NCBI GenBank assembly: GCA_016794625.1
Contig: JAEUGY010000048.1
Coordinates: 1-44,728 of the forward strand
Length of the DNA: 44,728 nt
Origin: Opitutaceae bacterium
Lineage (GTDB): Bacteria > Verrucomicrobiota > Verrucomicrobiia > Opitutales > Opitutaceae
Reading direction: 5' to 3'
The translations under genes and the position numbers were made by a program. A model generated the notes under the pieces. The model did no database searches. It saw nothing but the letters and a program-made list of their open reading frames with translations, and had not been told where the DNA came from. Below, one piece after another: positions 27,861 through 35,862 of this stretch (positions are counted from its first letter, which is position 1; each line of letters begins with the position of its first letter).

Positions 27861-28024
27861 GGGAGGAAGGCGGGGAGTCGAGCCATCCCAGCGCGGGCGC
27901 GACGGGTCTGCCAATCGTCATCGCCAGCAAAAAACCTAAGAGAAGAGGAAAATTCCGTGGTGCCTCTTTGGGTGAATCTCGACAGCCGGTTGACGCCGGG
28001 GCACCGGCGCGGCAGTCTTTCGTC

Positions 28025-28573
28025 ATGCGCCGTCTTTCCCTCTTCACGCTGCTTTTCCTCCTTCCTCTGCTCAGCCTGCGGGCGGAGTCGCTCTTCTCGA
28101 TCCCCGTGACCGACATCGATGGCAAGGCGGGCACGCTTGCCCCCTACCAGGGCCGCGTGCTCCTGATCGTCAACACCGCCTCCGCCTGCGGTTACACGCG
28201 GCAGTATGCCGGGCTGCAGGCGATCTACGAAAAGTACCGCGAGAAGGGGCTGGTCGTGCTGGGGTTCCCCTGCAATCAGTTCGGCGGACAGGAGCCCGGC
28301 AGCGCGGCGGAGATCAAGGCCTTTTGCACGGACTCGTTCCAGGTGTCCTTTCCTTTGTTCGACAAGATCGACGTCAACGGCCCGAAGCGTCACCCGTTGT
28401 ACGTCGCCCTCGCCGGGCCGGCCTCGCCGGTGCCGGGCAACATCAAGTGGAACTTCAACAAGTTCCTCGTCGGCCGGGACGGCAAGATTCTGAGTCGCTT
28501 CGACTCGAGCGCCGCCCCGGATTCGCCGGCGGTGGTGCAGGCGATCGAAGCCGCGCTGGCGGCGAAGCCCTGA
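28025..28573 (+). CDS. Glutathione peroxidase family protein (exported)
   Basis: A 182-residue thiol peroxidase with an N-terminal signal peptide (LFTLLFLLPLLSLRA, cut near residue 20), so periplasmic or membrane-attached. The catalytic tetrad is intact: Cys55 in NTASACGYT, Gln89 in FPCNQFGGQEPG, and Trp142/Asn143 in KWNFNKFLV. A second Cys83 in FPCNQ is also typical. Bacterial members with Cys instead of selenocysteine usually reduce peroxides using thioredoxin. The ATG at 28025 directly precedes the signal peptide; an upstream ATG at 27968 adds a polar stretch. It is divergent from GH13 and converges with the large cytochrome gene. Confidence 0.92.
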   Translation: MRRLSLFTLLFLLPLLSLRAESLFSIPVTDIDGKAGTLAPYQGRVLLIVNTASACGYTRQYAGLQAIYEKYREKGLVVLGFPCNQFGGQEPGSAAEIKAFCTDSFQVSFPLFDKIDVNGPKRHPLYVALAGPASPVPGNIKWNFNKFLVGRDGKILSRFDSSAAPDSPAVVQAIEAALAAKP

Positions 28574-28585
28574 GCGGGTCGCCGG

Positions 28586-31500
28586 TTACTTCAGGCCCTT
28601 GAGGTAGGAAAGCAGGTCGCGGGCGTGCTCCGTCGGCAGCCCTTCGAGCAACCCCGACGGCATGAGCGAGCGACGAAGGTGGCTGGCGCTGCGCACGTCG
28701 GAGCGGGCGATCTTCCGTTCGCCGGGCGTGCCGGGCAGTCGGAGCGTGAGCGAGGTGGTGTCCTCGCTGACCAGAAATCCCTCCAGCAGGCTGCCGTCAT
28801 TGAACTGGACGCGGTAGATGCGGTAGGCGCCCTCCATCGCGGCATTGGGTGTGAGGACATTGCGGAGGATGGCGTCGATCCCGGTGTGTCCGAGGCCGTC
28901 GAGCGCGGGCCCGATCTGGGCGCCGCGTCCGCCCTGAACGTGGCAGATCAGGCAAAGGTTTTCGAAGAGCTGGCGCCCATGCTCGGGATTGCCCGGCAGG
29001 TTGGAGATCGAACGGAAGCGCGCGTGGACCTCCGCCTGCGCGGCGGCCTCGGCCGGCGTGAGCGGGATTCCCGTCTCCGCCGCACCTGCAGTGAGGGTTT
29101 CGCCGCCGAGACGGTTCCAGAGCGCGGCGACCTCCGCGTCCTCGGGCAGCACGGTGCGCATCCGGTCGACGGTGACAAACCCCAGGTCGGCCTCGACCAC
29201 GGTCTGGTTCGTCAGTCCGGCCAGCACCGCGCGCGTGCCGGCGGAGGTTCCGGTGAGTTTTTCCAAGGCGCGGCCGCGTTCGCTCGGTGACAAATCGGGC
29301 AGCCGTGTGACCAGCAGGTGCGCGGCATCGGCCTGACCGCTTTCGGCCAGGCTGGCGATCGCTTCGTTGCGCGGGTCGCGTTCCTTCGAGAGCCGGAGGA
29401 TCAGCTCCAGCGCGTCGAGCGGCGCCGCGCCCACCGCGCGCAGCGCGCGCAAGGCGGCCAGGCCGGTCGGCGTCAGGGTGCCAAGGGTGGGGTGGAGTTG
29501 GGTGCGCAGGACGGCGGCGGTCTCCGCGGCCGCGGAGGTGACCTTGAACGCGGCGACGGCTTCCGCGCCGAGCGACTGGTCCGCCAGCTCGGGTGACGTG
29601 AGCAGGGCGCGCACCGGCTCGCTGAGCACCGGGCGGAGCACCTCGGGATCGAGGTCGGGCCGAAACTTGACGACGGATCGAACGGTGGAGGGGCGGTGCA
29701 AGGGGGACGCAATCGCTGCGAGCAGCGCCCCGCGGACCGAGCCTTCCCCGAGATGGGCGACCAACAGCCGGACTTCTTCTTCGGCCACCGGCCGTTCGAG
29801 CCGGGGAATCTGGCGCGCGAGTTCTTGCGCCGCCGGGCGGTCGCCCAGCGCGAGGAGCGCGAGCAGACGACTTTCGATGGGCAGGGCGCGCCCCGCGGTC
29901 GACGCGAGGTAGGCGCGGGTGGCGTCCGCGTTGACCTCCATCGCCCAGCGTGCGAGGTAGCGCTCGAATTCGCGTTCGTAGCGTTCCCAGACGCCGCCGG
30001 TGGAAAGGGGTGCCCGGGCGAGCTGGGTGGCGTTGCGCACCGTGCCCGCGCCGGCGGAGGGGATCCGGCGCAGCGCGTCGCCGAGGGCGGCGCGCACCGA
30101 GGGATGCGGATCATCGGCCCGTCCCTCCGCCACCTGGGCGAACTCGCCGTCGCTGAGTCCCTGGTGAGCCGCGATGCGCAGGGCTTCGCGTCGGAGCGCG
30201 GGCAGGGGATCGCGGGCGAGTGTGGTGAGGCTGGCGGTGGAAACGCGATCGAGTCCCTCCCACGCCCAAAGGGCACCGAGGCGCCGGTCGGTGGAGACAG
30301 CCGGATCGAGGGCGAGTGTACGCAGGGTCGGCACCAGGCCGGTTGCCCGGCGGTCGATCAGCTCAAGCCAGGCGAGGCGGGAGACGAGAGCGTTGGCTCC
30401 ACCCACGTAGGCGAGCACGTCGGCATCGCCCAACCGCGTGAGATCCGGCGGCACGGAGCGCGCCTGGTCGCGATGACGTATGCGCCAGATGCGGCCGCGG
30501 GCCCGGTCGCGGTCGGGGTGTTCACGCGGCACCTCGTTGTGGGAAATGATGCGGTTGTACCAGTCGACGAGGTAGAGGGCGCCATCGGGTCCGAAGTGGA
30601 TCGCGATCGGCCGGAACCAGCGGTCGGTCGAGGTGAGGAAGTCGTCGAGTTTCTGATACCGGTAGCGTCCACCGTCTTCGATGGCGCGCACGACCTGCAC
30701 GGTGCCGGTGATGGGATTCGCGAGGTAGAACACCTCCGTGGCGGTGTCGCCGCCCACCCGTCGGAATGCTCCGTCGTGATCCTCGGCCAGCGCCAGCCCG
30801 CTCAGTCCCGTGCCGCCCATGACGGGTTTTTCGAGAGGTGGGGGCATGAGCGGCTGGTAGGGACGCAGGCGTTCCTTCGAGAGTGTCGGCAGCCAGACCC
30901 CGGGTTGGTAAGGTATGACCGGATACCCAAGATCGTTGGCCTCCTGCAGGAAGGTCTCGCCCTGCCGGCTGGTGACGAGCCCCCAGATGTTGTTTGGTCC
31001 CGTCGTCAGGTTCTCCCACCGCGCGCCGTCGAGCGTCATCCGGCCGAGCTTGCATTGGTTGAACACGATTTCGCGGGAGCCGTCGGCGAAGGGTTGTCCG
31101 TCGGGGCGGCGGAGGCGGGAGTAGTTGAACAGGCCCTGCGCGACCATCATCCAGCCACCGGGCTGGCGGTGGAATTGATGCGGAAAGAGATGGGAATCCT
31201 CGGTGCCGAAGCCCGTCACCACGACTTCGTGACGCTCGGCGCGGCCGTCCTGGTCGGCATCGCGGTAGAAACGGATGTCGGCGCCGTACTGGACGTAGGC
31301 GCCGTCGCGATAGGGCTGCACGCCGAGCGGCATGACCAGTCCATCGGCAAAGACGCGGGGCGGGCCGGCTGCGCCCCGGTCCGGATCGGAGGGGCCGTAG
31401 GGGGCGTCGAAGACGACGACGCGGTCGCGCCCGCCGCGGGCGAACAGGGCGTCGGAGGCGGGTTTGTTTTCGTTGGCGTCGACCGGATACTCCAGCGCGG

Positions 31501-31858
31501 TCATGCTCCAGAGCCGCATGCTGGCATCCCAGGTCACCGTGATGAACTTGCCGATGCCTTCCGTTTCCGCGGCCACCAGTTCGATTTCAAATCCCTCGGG
31601 CAGCCGAAACGTCGCCTGCTGCTCGCGCGCCGTGCGGGCGGATTCGCCGATGATGTTGTAGCTGCGGTCGGACGGATTCGGAGCCGCCGGTCGGGCCGTC
31701 GCCGGCGGGGAGGTCGGGGCCGGTGCAGGTGCGGGCGGAGTGCCACCGGCCTGTGCCTGCAGTCCGCGGGCGGCGAAGACGAGCAGCGACAGGACAAGCA
31801 GGCGCAGCGGCCGGAAAGACGAGCGGGCGGCGAAGAACGGGCGGTGGCGGAAAAACAT
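28586..31858 (-). CDS. PVC-type dehydrogenase/HEAT-repeat/cytochrome c protein
   Basis: A 1,090-residue exported protein of the kind abundant in Planctomycetes and Verrucomicrobia. Order: signal peptide (LLVLSLLVFAARGLQAQA, ending near residue 36), a Pro/Ala-rich linker, a membrane-bound-dehydrogenase beta-propeller (PEGFEIELVAAE, FPHQFHRQPGGWMM, IHFGPDGALYLVDWYNR), a long alpha-helical HEAT-like region rich in Ala/Leu/Arg, and a C-terminal cytochrome c domain with heme-binding C969-L-I-C972-H973 and IGPALDGLG. Redox chemistry on a sugar or alcohol in the periplasm is the general assumption; substrate is unknown. The gene stands alone on the minus strand. Start ATG 31858 begins the signal peptide; the longer frame to 31948 does not fit. 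Confidence 0.9.
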   Translation of the reverse strand: MFFRHRPFFAARSSFRPLRLLVLSLLVFAARGLQAQAGGTPPAPAPAPTSPPATARPAAPNPSDRSYNIIGESARTAREQQATFRLPEGFEIELVAAETEGIGKFITVTWDASMRLWSMTALEYPVDANENKPASDALFARGGRDRVVVFDAPYGPSDPDRGAAGPPRVFADGLVMPLGVQPYRDGAYVQYGADIRFYRDADQDGRAERHEVVVTGFGTEDSHLFPHQFHRQPGGWMMVAQGLFNYSRLRRPDGQPFADGSREIVFNQCKLGRMTLDGARWENLTTGPNNIWGLVTSRQGETFLQEANDLGYPVIPYQPGVWLPTLSKERLRPYQPLMPPPLEKPVMGGTGLSGLALAEDHDGAFRRVGGDTATEVFYLANPITGTVQVVRAIEDGGRYRYQKLDDFLTSTDRWFRPIAIHFGPDGALYLVDWYNRIISHNEVPREHPDRDRARGRIWRIRHRDQARSVPPDLTRLGDADVLAYVGGANALVSRLAWLELIDRRATGLVPTLRTLALDPAVSTDRRLGALWAWEGLDRVSTASLTTLARDPLPALRREALRIAAHQGLSDGEFAQVAEGRADDPHPSVRAALGDALRRIPSAGAGTVRNATQLARAPLSTGGVWERYEREFERYLARWAMEVNADATRAYLASTAGRALPIESRLLALLALGDRPAAQELARQIPRLERPVAEEEVRLLVAHLGEGSVRGALLAAIASPLHRPSTVRSVVKFRPDLDPEVLRPVLSEPVRALLTSPELADQSLGAEAVAAFKVTSAAAETAAVLRTQLHPTLGTLTPTGLAALRALRAVGAAPLDALELILRLSKERDPRNEAIASLAESGQADAAHLLVTRLPDLSPSERGRALEKLTGTSAGTRAVLAGLTNQTVVEADLGFVTVDRMRTVLPEDAEVAALWNRLGGETLTAGAAETGIPLTPAEAAAQAEVHARFRSISNLPGNPEHGRQLFENLCLICHVQGGRGAQIGPALDGLGHTGIDAILRNVLTPNAAMEGAYRIYRVQFNDGSLLEGFLVSEDTTSLTLRLPGTPGERKIARSDVRSASHLRRSLMPSGLLEGLPTEHARDLLSYLKGLK

Positions 31859-32012
31859 GGTGGGGCGGATCCGGGAGGGGACGCAGGCTCGGGTTCCGAC
31901 GCGTCCGCAGAACGGGGCTTGGGGGCGGTTCCGTATGCAACGCGACACCGACCGCGGCGGAAAGCTTCATCCGCACACGCCCCCCTGACGAAAATCCACC
32001 GCGGGCGGCCGA

Positions 32013-32771
32013 TCAGTTGCGGGCCTGGATGCTGCCCAGACCTCCATCGATGCCCAGGACCTGGCCGGTCACCCAGCTCTGTTCGCGATCCAGGAGCCAG
32101 CAGATGGCGGACGCCACTTCGGTCGCCTCGCCCAGCCGGCCGAGCGGATGCAACGCCGCGGAGGCCTTGGCCACCGCCTCGTTCTGGGTCAGGTTTCGGC
32201 TCAGATCGGTGCGGGTCAGGCCGGGGGCGACACAGTTGACCCGCACGCCCTGGCGGGCGTAGCTCGCGGCCGCGGCGAGAGCGAGACCCTCCACTCCGGC
32301 CTTGGCGGCCGCGATGGCCTCGTGGTTGATCAAGCCGCGTCGCGCCGCGACCGACGAGAGCAGCACGATGCTGCCGCCACCCGGCTGCCGCATCATCCGC
32401 CGCGCCGCGCTGCGCAGCACGTTGAAGGCGGTGGTGAGATTGAGGGCCAGGGTGTCGGCGAACTCCTGATCCGTGAGCAGGTGGGCCGGTTTCAGGAGAA
32501 TCGAGCCGGCGCAATTGACGACGCCATCGAGTCGTCCGTGACGCGTGTGCACCTCGTCCAGCCAGGCCTCGACGGCGGCACTGTCCCGGGCGTCGAGCGC
32601 GCGGTAGTCAGCCCCCAGTTCACCGGCCCGTGCCTCCAGCCGGGTGGCGTCGCGGGCGGCGAGGTGGAGGTGGCGTGGCGCGGTCGCCAAACGCTGGGCG
32701 ACCGCAAGGCCGATGCCGCTCGAACCGCCGACTATGGCCACCACCGGATGGGAATCGTTACTCATCGTCAT
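32013..32771 (-). CDS. Short-chain dehydrogenase/reductase lacking the catalytic Tyr
   Basis: A 252-residue Rossmann-fold protein. The cofactor motif is VGGSSGIG (residues 14-21), the NNAG equivalent is NCAG (86-89), Ser139/Ser140 stand at the active site, and the C-terminal GQVLGIDGGL motif is intact. The usual Y-x-x-x-K reads I153-A-A-A-K157, so the catalytic Tyr is replaced by Ile while Lys is kept; His150 lies three residues before. The surrounding NHEAIAAAKAG segment looks like a conserved subfamily rather than random decay. It may use different chemistry or act as a non-catalytic binder. No obvious operon partner; the gene upstream (SOUL) is divergent. Confidence 0.87.
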   Translation of the reverse strand: MTMSNDSHPVVAIVGGSSGIGLAVAQRLATAPRHLHLAARDATRLEARAGELGADYRALDARDSAAVEAWLDEVHTRHGRLDGVVNCAGSILLKPAHLLTDQEFADTLALNLTTAFNVLRSAARRMMRQPGGGSIVLLSSVAARRGLINHEAIAAAKAGVEGLALAAAASYARQGVRVNCVAPGLTRTDLSRNLTQNEAVAKASAALHPLGRLGEATEVASAICWLLDREQSWVTGQVLGIDGGLGSIQARN

Positions 32772-32915
32772 TGGGAAAGAAGGAGCGGCAGTGTAGAAGG
32801 GATGGGGAAAAACGCCACCGACCGGGGTGTTTCGACAGGGCTTTGCGGCCAGCCAACGGTGACGAGGACGCCTTGGGTCGACTTGCGCCGAGGCGGGAGG
32901 TGACTAGGGTCCGGC

Positions 32916-33470
32916 ATGCGCCTCACCGCCCTGGTCCTTGTTTTGGTGGCGACCGTGCTTCCTGCCATGGCAACACCCGCCGCTTTTCCCCCCACCGCCC
33001 CGGAGGTGTCGGAGTTCAAGACGCTGCCTGCCGGCGTGCTCTTGAAGGCAACGGGACGGGGCAGTTATTTCGACGAGTCGAACCGGCTGTTTCGTCCCTT
33101 GTTCAATTACATTTCGAGCCATGATATCGCCATGACCACGCCGGTGGAGGCGAAGATCGACGGCGCGGCGATGTATTTCTGGGTGGCGCCGAGTGAGGAG
33201 GCCAAGGTGGTGGGCAATCGCGGCGGAGTGGAGGTGGTCAAGATCGGCGAGCGTCGGGTCGCCAGCCGCGGGGTCGCCGGCGCGTATTCCCGGGGTAACT
33301 TCGAAGAGGCGCGCGACGCCTTGCTCACGTGGCTGGCGCAGCAGCCCGGCGTGGTGGCCGATGGAGAGCCGTATGCCGTGTATTGGCACGGCCCCTTCAC
33401 GCCATGGTTTGCCAAGCGTTCCGAGGTGCACATCCCGGTGCGTGCGGTCGAACCCGCTCGCCAGCCGTGA
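32916..33470 (+). CDS. SOUL-family heme-binding protein (exported)
   Basis: A 184-residue protein with signal peptide (MRLTALVLVLVATVLPAMAT) and a SOUL/HBP-like beta-alpha fold. Typical segments are FKTLPAGVLLKATGRGSYFDES, the RPLFNYISSHDIAMTTPVEAKI block shared by most SOUL proteins, and WHGPFTPWFAKRSEVHIPV at the end. Eukaryotic relatives bind heme or porphyrin; the function of the bacterial exported forms is not established. It is divergent from the SDR gene and converges with the DUF3817 gene. Start ATG 32916 begins the signal peptide. Confidence 0.85.
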   Translation: MRLTALVLVLVATVLPAMATPAAFPPTAPEVSEFKTLPAGVLLKATGRGSYFDESNRLFRPLFNYISSHDIAMTTPVEAKIDGAAMYFWVAPSEEAKVVGNRGGVEVVKIGERRVASRGVAGAYSRGNFEEARDALLTWLAQQPGVVADGEPYAVYWHGPFTPWFAKRSEVHIPVRAVEPARQP

Positions 33471-33520
33471 TTGGCCAACCCGGCTCTGTTGCGGAGCCCG
33501 GGCGGCGGGAGTGACGCGGC

Positions 33521-33826
33521 TCAGGACCGCTTGACGACCAGCGGCCGTAGGACCTTGGCGTCGAAGACGAACGGTCCACCGGGCAGCAGGCTCGCCAGCA
33601 CGCCCAGCATCGTTGTCTTCCAGCCCCATCGGTGGTCGAGCGCAGCCGGCACCAGCGCGGCGAGGTAGAGGAGGAAGAGCACCCCGTGGGCGAGACCGAC
33701 ATAGCGGACGGCGAGCGGTTGGTCCGCGAGGTACTTCAACGGCATGGCGATGAAGACGAGGAGGAGGAACGAAGCGCCTTCGAGGAAGCCGATCACGCGG
33801 AGGCGGGCGAGTGAGGTGTCGAACAT
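33521..33826 (-). CDS. DUF3817 small integral membrane protein
   Basis: A 101-residue inner-membrane protein with three hydrophobic segments: LRVIGFLEGASFLLLVFIAM, YVGLAHGVLFLLYLAALVPA and TTMLGVLASLLPGGPFVFDA. The GFLEG..LLLV, KY, VGxxHG and PxGPFxFD pattern matches the DUF3817 family, which has no established function. It lies 25 bp downstream of the TerB/DUF697-like gene on the same strand, so the two are probably co-transcribed, and it converges with the SOUL gene. Confidence 0.82.
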   Translation of the reverse strand: MFDTSLARLRVIGFLEGASFLLLVFIAMPLKYLADQPLAVRYVGLAHGVLFLLYLAALVPAALDHRWGWKTTMLGVLASLLPGGPFVFDAKVLRPLVVKRS

Positions 33827-33851
33827 GAGTGGGGAGGGAAAAGGCGGCGGA

Positions 33852-34835
33852 TCAGGGCTGGCGGACCAGGTTGAGCACGTCGCTCGGAGTCAGGGTGCGG
33901 GCCTGCTGCTCCACGCGGGCACCGTGCTGGGAGAAGAGACGGCCCCCGTCGTCCAACAGGCGGCGATAGGTGTCCTTGAGCACGTGGGTCTCCATCCGCC
34001 GTCCGCCGGCATAGTAGCGTAGGGCGAGGTGGCCGATGGCATAGGTGGCGGCAAAGGTGAGGGCGGCGCCCGAGCCGGTGCCGACGGCGTGCCGGGCCAG
34101 ACCGCCCATGACACCTTTGCCGAGGAGGCCGCCGACCAGCCCGCCGAGGAGTTTTCGCGCGTAACCTTCCACGGCCTGGGCCGCGAGACCGGCCCCCGCG
34201 GTGGCGATGAAGTCACGAATGTGACCGCGATCGAGGGTGTAGCCGTGAGCCTTGCCGATGCCGTAGACCATCTTCATCTGGATCGGGACCACCGCCATGG
34301 TGGCCAGGGACTGGGGTAGCAGCTCGAGAGCTCCGGTCAGGATGGCGTAGTTGAGGATGCTCTTTTCCAGCGCCGGCGTGTCGACGACCACACCGGGAAT
34401 GGGGGAGGTCGCGGGGGTGGAGGTTGCTGGGGACACCGCAGTCGCCGAGGCCACGGGCAAGGCGGCGACGAGGGACTCCGCGGCGCGGTCGGTCTCGTTT
34501 CCCGTTTCGGGCGGGAGTTGCAGGGCCTGGCGCAGGTCGTGGAGGAAACTACGTTCGGCGGGATTGGGGGGACCGTCCGTGTCGCAGACTCCCACAGCCA
34601 TCTCGTAGGCCAGCAGCCGCGTCTCCGGACGCGTCAGATCGGCGGCTGCGGCGGCGACGGTGACCCGACCGCTCAGAACATCCTGGTAGAGCGTCCACGG
34701 ATTGAAGGAGTCCGCGGCGAACCCTTCGGTGATCCGCTTGAGGGCGGCCCGCTCCGAGTCGGATTTGGAACCGTCGGCGAGAGCGGCATGGAGCAGGAGA
34801 GCGAAGACAGCGCGTTGTTCGGTGGGCGTGAGCAT
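33852..34835 (-). CDS. TerB-like/DUF697-like membrane-associated protein
   Basis: A 327-residue protein. The N-terminal 120 residues are helical and TerB-like (TEQRAVFALLLHAALADGSKSD, then NPAERSFLHDLRQAL), with acidic residues as in tellurite-resistance B proteins. A Ser/Thr/Pro/Ala linker (about 125-150) leads to a C-terminal Gly-rich hydrophobic domain (MVYGIGKAHGY, LLGGLVGGLLGKGVMGGL, AALTFAATYAIGHLALRYY) resembling DUF697. TerB domains are linked to stress or metal sensing at membranes; a role here is inference. The frame is open to 35579, but the upstream part crosses a repeat region; ATG 34835 was chosen as the start. The DUF3817 gene follows closely. Confidence 0.75.
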   Translation of the reverse strand: MLTPTEQRAVFALLLHAALADGSKSDSERAALKRITEGFAADSFNPWTLYQDVLSGRVTVAAAAADLTRPETRLLAYEMAVGVCDTDGPPNPAERSFLHDLRQALQLPPETGNETDRAAESLVAALPVASATAVSPATSTPATSPIPGVVVDTPALEKSILNYAILTGALELLPQSLATMAVVPIQMKMVYGIGKAHGYTLDRGHIRDFIATAGAGLAAQAVEGYARKLLGGLVGGLLGKGVMGGLARHAVGTGSGAALTFAATYAIGHLALRYYAGGRRMETHVLKDTYRRLLDDGGRLFSQHGARVEQQARTLTPSDVLNLVRQP

Positions 34836-35192
34836 GAAGGGACCACCGTACCGACAATGCCGACGTCGCGCCATTACGCGTTCCGCGTCCGATTCAACCC
34901 AGCCCTGGAACCCGTGAGGCCTGCGCCAAGCCGGCGCCGCACGATCCGCCTGTCCCTTTTTCGCACCGATCGCGCGCTGCGAACGAATCGGCCTGTCCCT
35001 TATTTGGATCGTGGTGATCCGGGCGGGATGGGAGGGGTGCATCCGGAGGGTCGCGAAATCCGCCTGTCCCTTATTTGGCCGGTACCCCTTCGGAGAGCGG
35101 GAAATCGCCGGTCCCTTACGCCGTCCGAAATTGACCTGTCCCTTATTGGTGGGGGGGCTTGTCAGGGTCGCGAACGTTGCTATCGTTCCCTG
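34836..35192. other. Gene-free region holding a short-repeat array
   Basis: No credible CDS was seen; frames running through here on both strands have low-complexity Arg/Pro-rich translations. The main content is the repeat array annotated at 34943-35149. The promoter of the TerB-like gene should lie at its left end. Confidence 0.6.
34943..35149. repeat. Five-copy array of a GCCTGTCCCTTATTTGG-type repeat
   Basis: Copies at 34948-34961 (GCCTGTCCCTTTTT), 34991-35007 and 35062-35078 (both GCCTGTCCCTTATTTGG, identical), 35101-35120 (degenerate, GCCGGTCCCTTA) and 35127-35149 (GACCTGTCCCTTATTGG). Three of the later copies are preceded by GAAATC or GAAATT, so the fuller unit is about 23 bp. Spacing is irregular (26-71 bp), which rules out a CRISPR. 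Read on the other strand the core is AATAAGGGACAGG. Confidence 0.8.
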
Positions 35193-35327
35193 ATGATTGG
35201 TATCATGTTGGCAGGCATACTCTTGTTGGTCGCGTTGAGTTGGGGGCTGCGGCGTTATGTCTGCTTCCGGCGGCGCGATTGCTGCGGCAAGGGCTGTGGT
35301 TGTCTCTTTCCGGCCAAGCGGCCGTAA
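35193..35327 (+). CDS. Small Cys-rich single-pass membrane protein (FeoB-associated-like)
   Basis: A 44-residue ORF with one hydrophobic helix (IGIMLAGILLLVALSWGL) followed by a basic, Cys-rich tail (CFRRRDCCGKGCGCLF). This layout resembles the FeoB-associated Cys-rich membrane proteins that accompany ferrous iron transporters; no feoB is in this window. Composition is much better than in the surrounding shadow frames. No strong ribosome-binding site precedes the ATG. It lies directly after the repeat array and converges with the ASCH gene. Moderately likely to be a real gene. Confidence 0.45.
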   Translation: MIGIMLAGILLLVALSWGLRRYVCFRRRDCCGKGCGCLFPAKRP

Positions 35328-35386
35328 AACGGGGCACAGCCCGCCGGTCGGCGGCGAGAATCCTCCGGCCCAGGGTCGAAGTTTGG

Positions 35387-35794
35387 CTACGGTGCAGGCA
35401 ACGCCTGCACGAGGCGGAAGGTCTCGAGGACCACGTCGACGTCGTCCCGCCACGGCAGGCCGATGCGGGCGCACTCGGCCTGGAGGTACTCGAGATGGAC
35501 CGCCCGCCAGTAGGCGAGGGATCCGTCGCCCGCCCCTTCGAGTCGGGCATAGTCGGCTCCCACGGACGGGAAGGGGCACACGGTCACCGAAGTCACCTCA
35601 ATCAACGCCACCGTCCTACGCTGTCCGTCCCGCACGAGGCTGCGCTTTCCGACCCATGGCAGGGGCTCGCCGTCGTGGGCGTACGCGGCATGCAAGGAGG
35701 TGGTGGCCCCTTTCTTTCCCTGGACCACGTCCTGGGCGCAGAGGTCCTGGTCCTCGGGAGTGAGGCCAAATTCGGTGAAGGGGAGGGACTCCAT
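35387..35794 (-). CDS. ASCH-domain protein
   Basis: A 135-residue protein of the ASCH fold, related to PUA-like RNA-binding domains. Seen: FTEFGLTPEDQDLCAQDVVQGKKGATTSL with the G-x-K-x-x-T/S signature, GKRSLVRDGQRRTVALIEVTSV, and YARLEGAGDGSLAYWRAVH with the typical E-G-D-x-S-x-x-Y/W-x-x-x-H ending. ASCH proteins are thought to bind RNA or modified nucleosides; some hydrolyse N4-acetylcytidine. The frame is open far upstream but the extension overlaps the DUF429 gene and is Arg/Pro-rich, so ATG 35794 was preferred. The gene lies 68 bp downstream of DUF429 on the same strand. Confidence 0.8.
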   Translation of the reverse strand: MESLPFTEFGLTPEDQDLCAQDVVQGKKGATTSLHAAYAHDGEPLPWVGKRSLVRDGQRRTVALIEVTSVTVCPFPSVGADYARLEGAGDGSLAYWRAVHLEYLQAECARIGLPWRDDVDVVLETFRLVQALPAP

Positions 35795-35862
35795 GGCCGA
35801 GTTGGACTGAATGCGGGTCGTCTCAGGAAGCAAGAGGTGGGTCGGATCGATCCCGCGCGGTG

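Noticed and set aside
29696-32239. 847-codon open frame on the plus strand
   Set aside because: Lies antisense to the PVC cytochrome gene; its translation is Gly/Arg/Glu-rich with no family motifs, as expected from a GC-rich shadow frame.
34943-35149. CRISPR array
   Set aside because: Repeats are short, degenerate and irregularly spaced, and no cas gene is present.
35392-35410. Perfect 8-bp inverted repeat GTGCAGGC-AAC-GCCTGCAC
   Set aside because: Lies inside the last codons of the ASCH gene and has no T run; probably coding coincidence, so not listed as a terminator.
34836-35579. N-terminal extension of the TerB-like protein to 35579
   Set aside because: Crosses the short-repeat array and has Pro/Arg-rich sequence unlike the rest; ATG 34835 gives the domain start.
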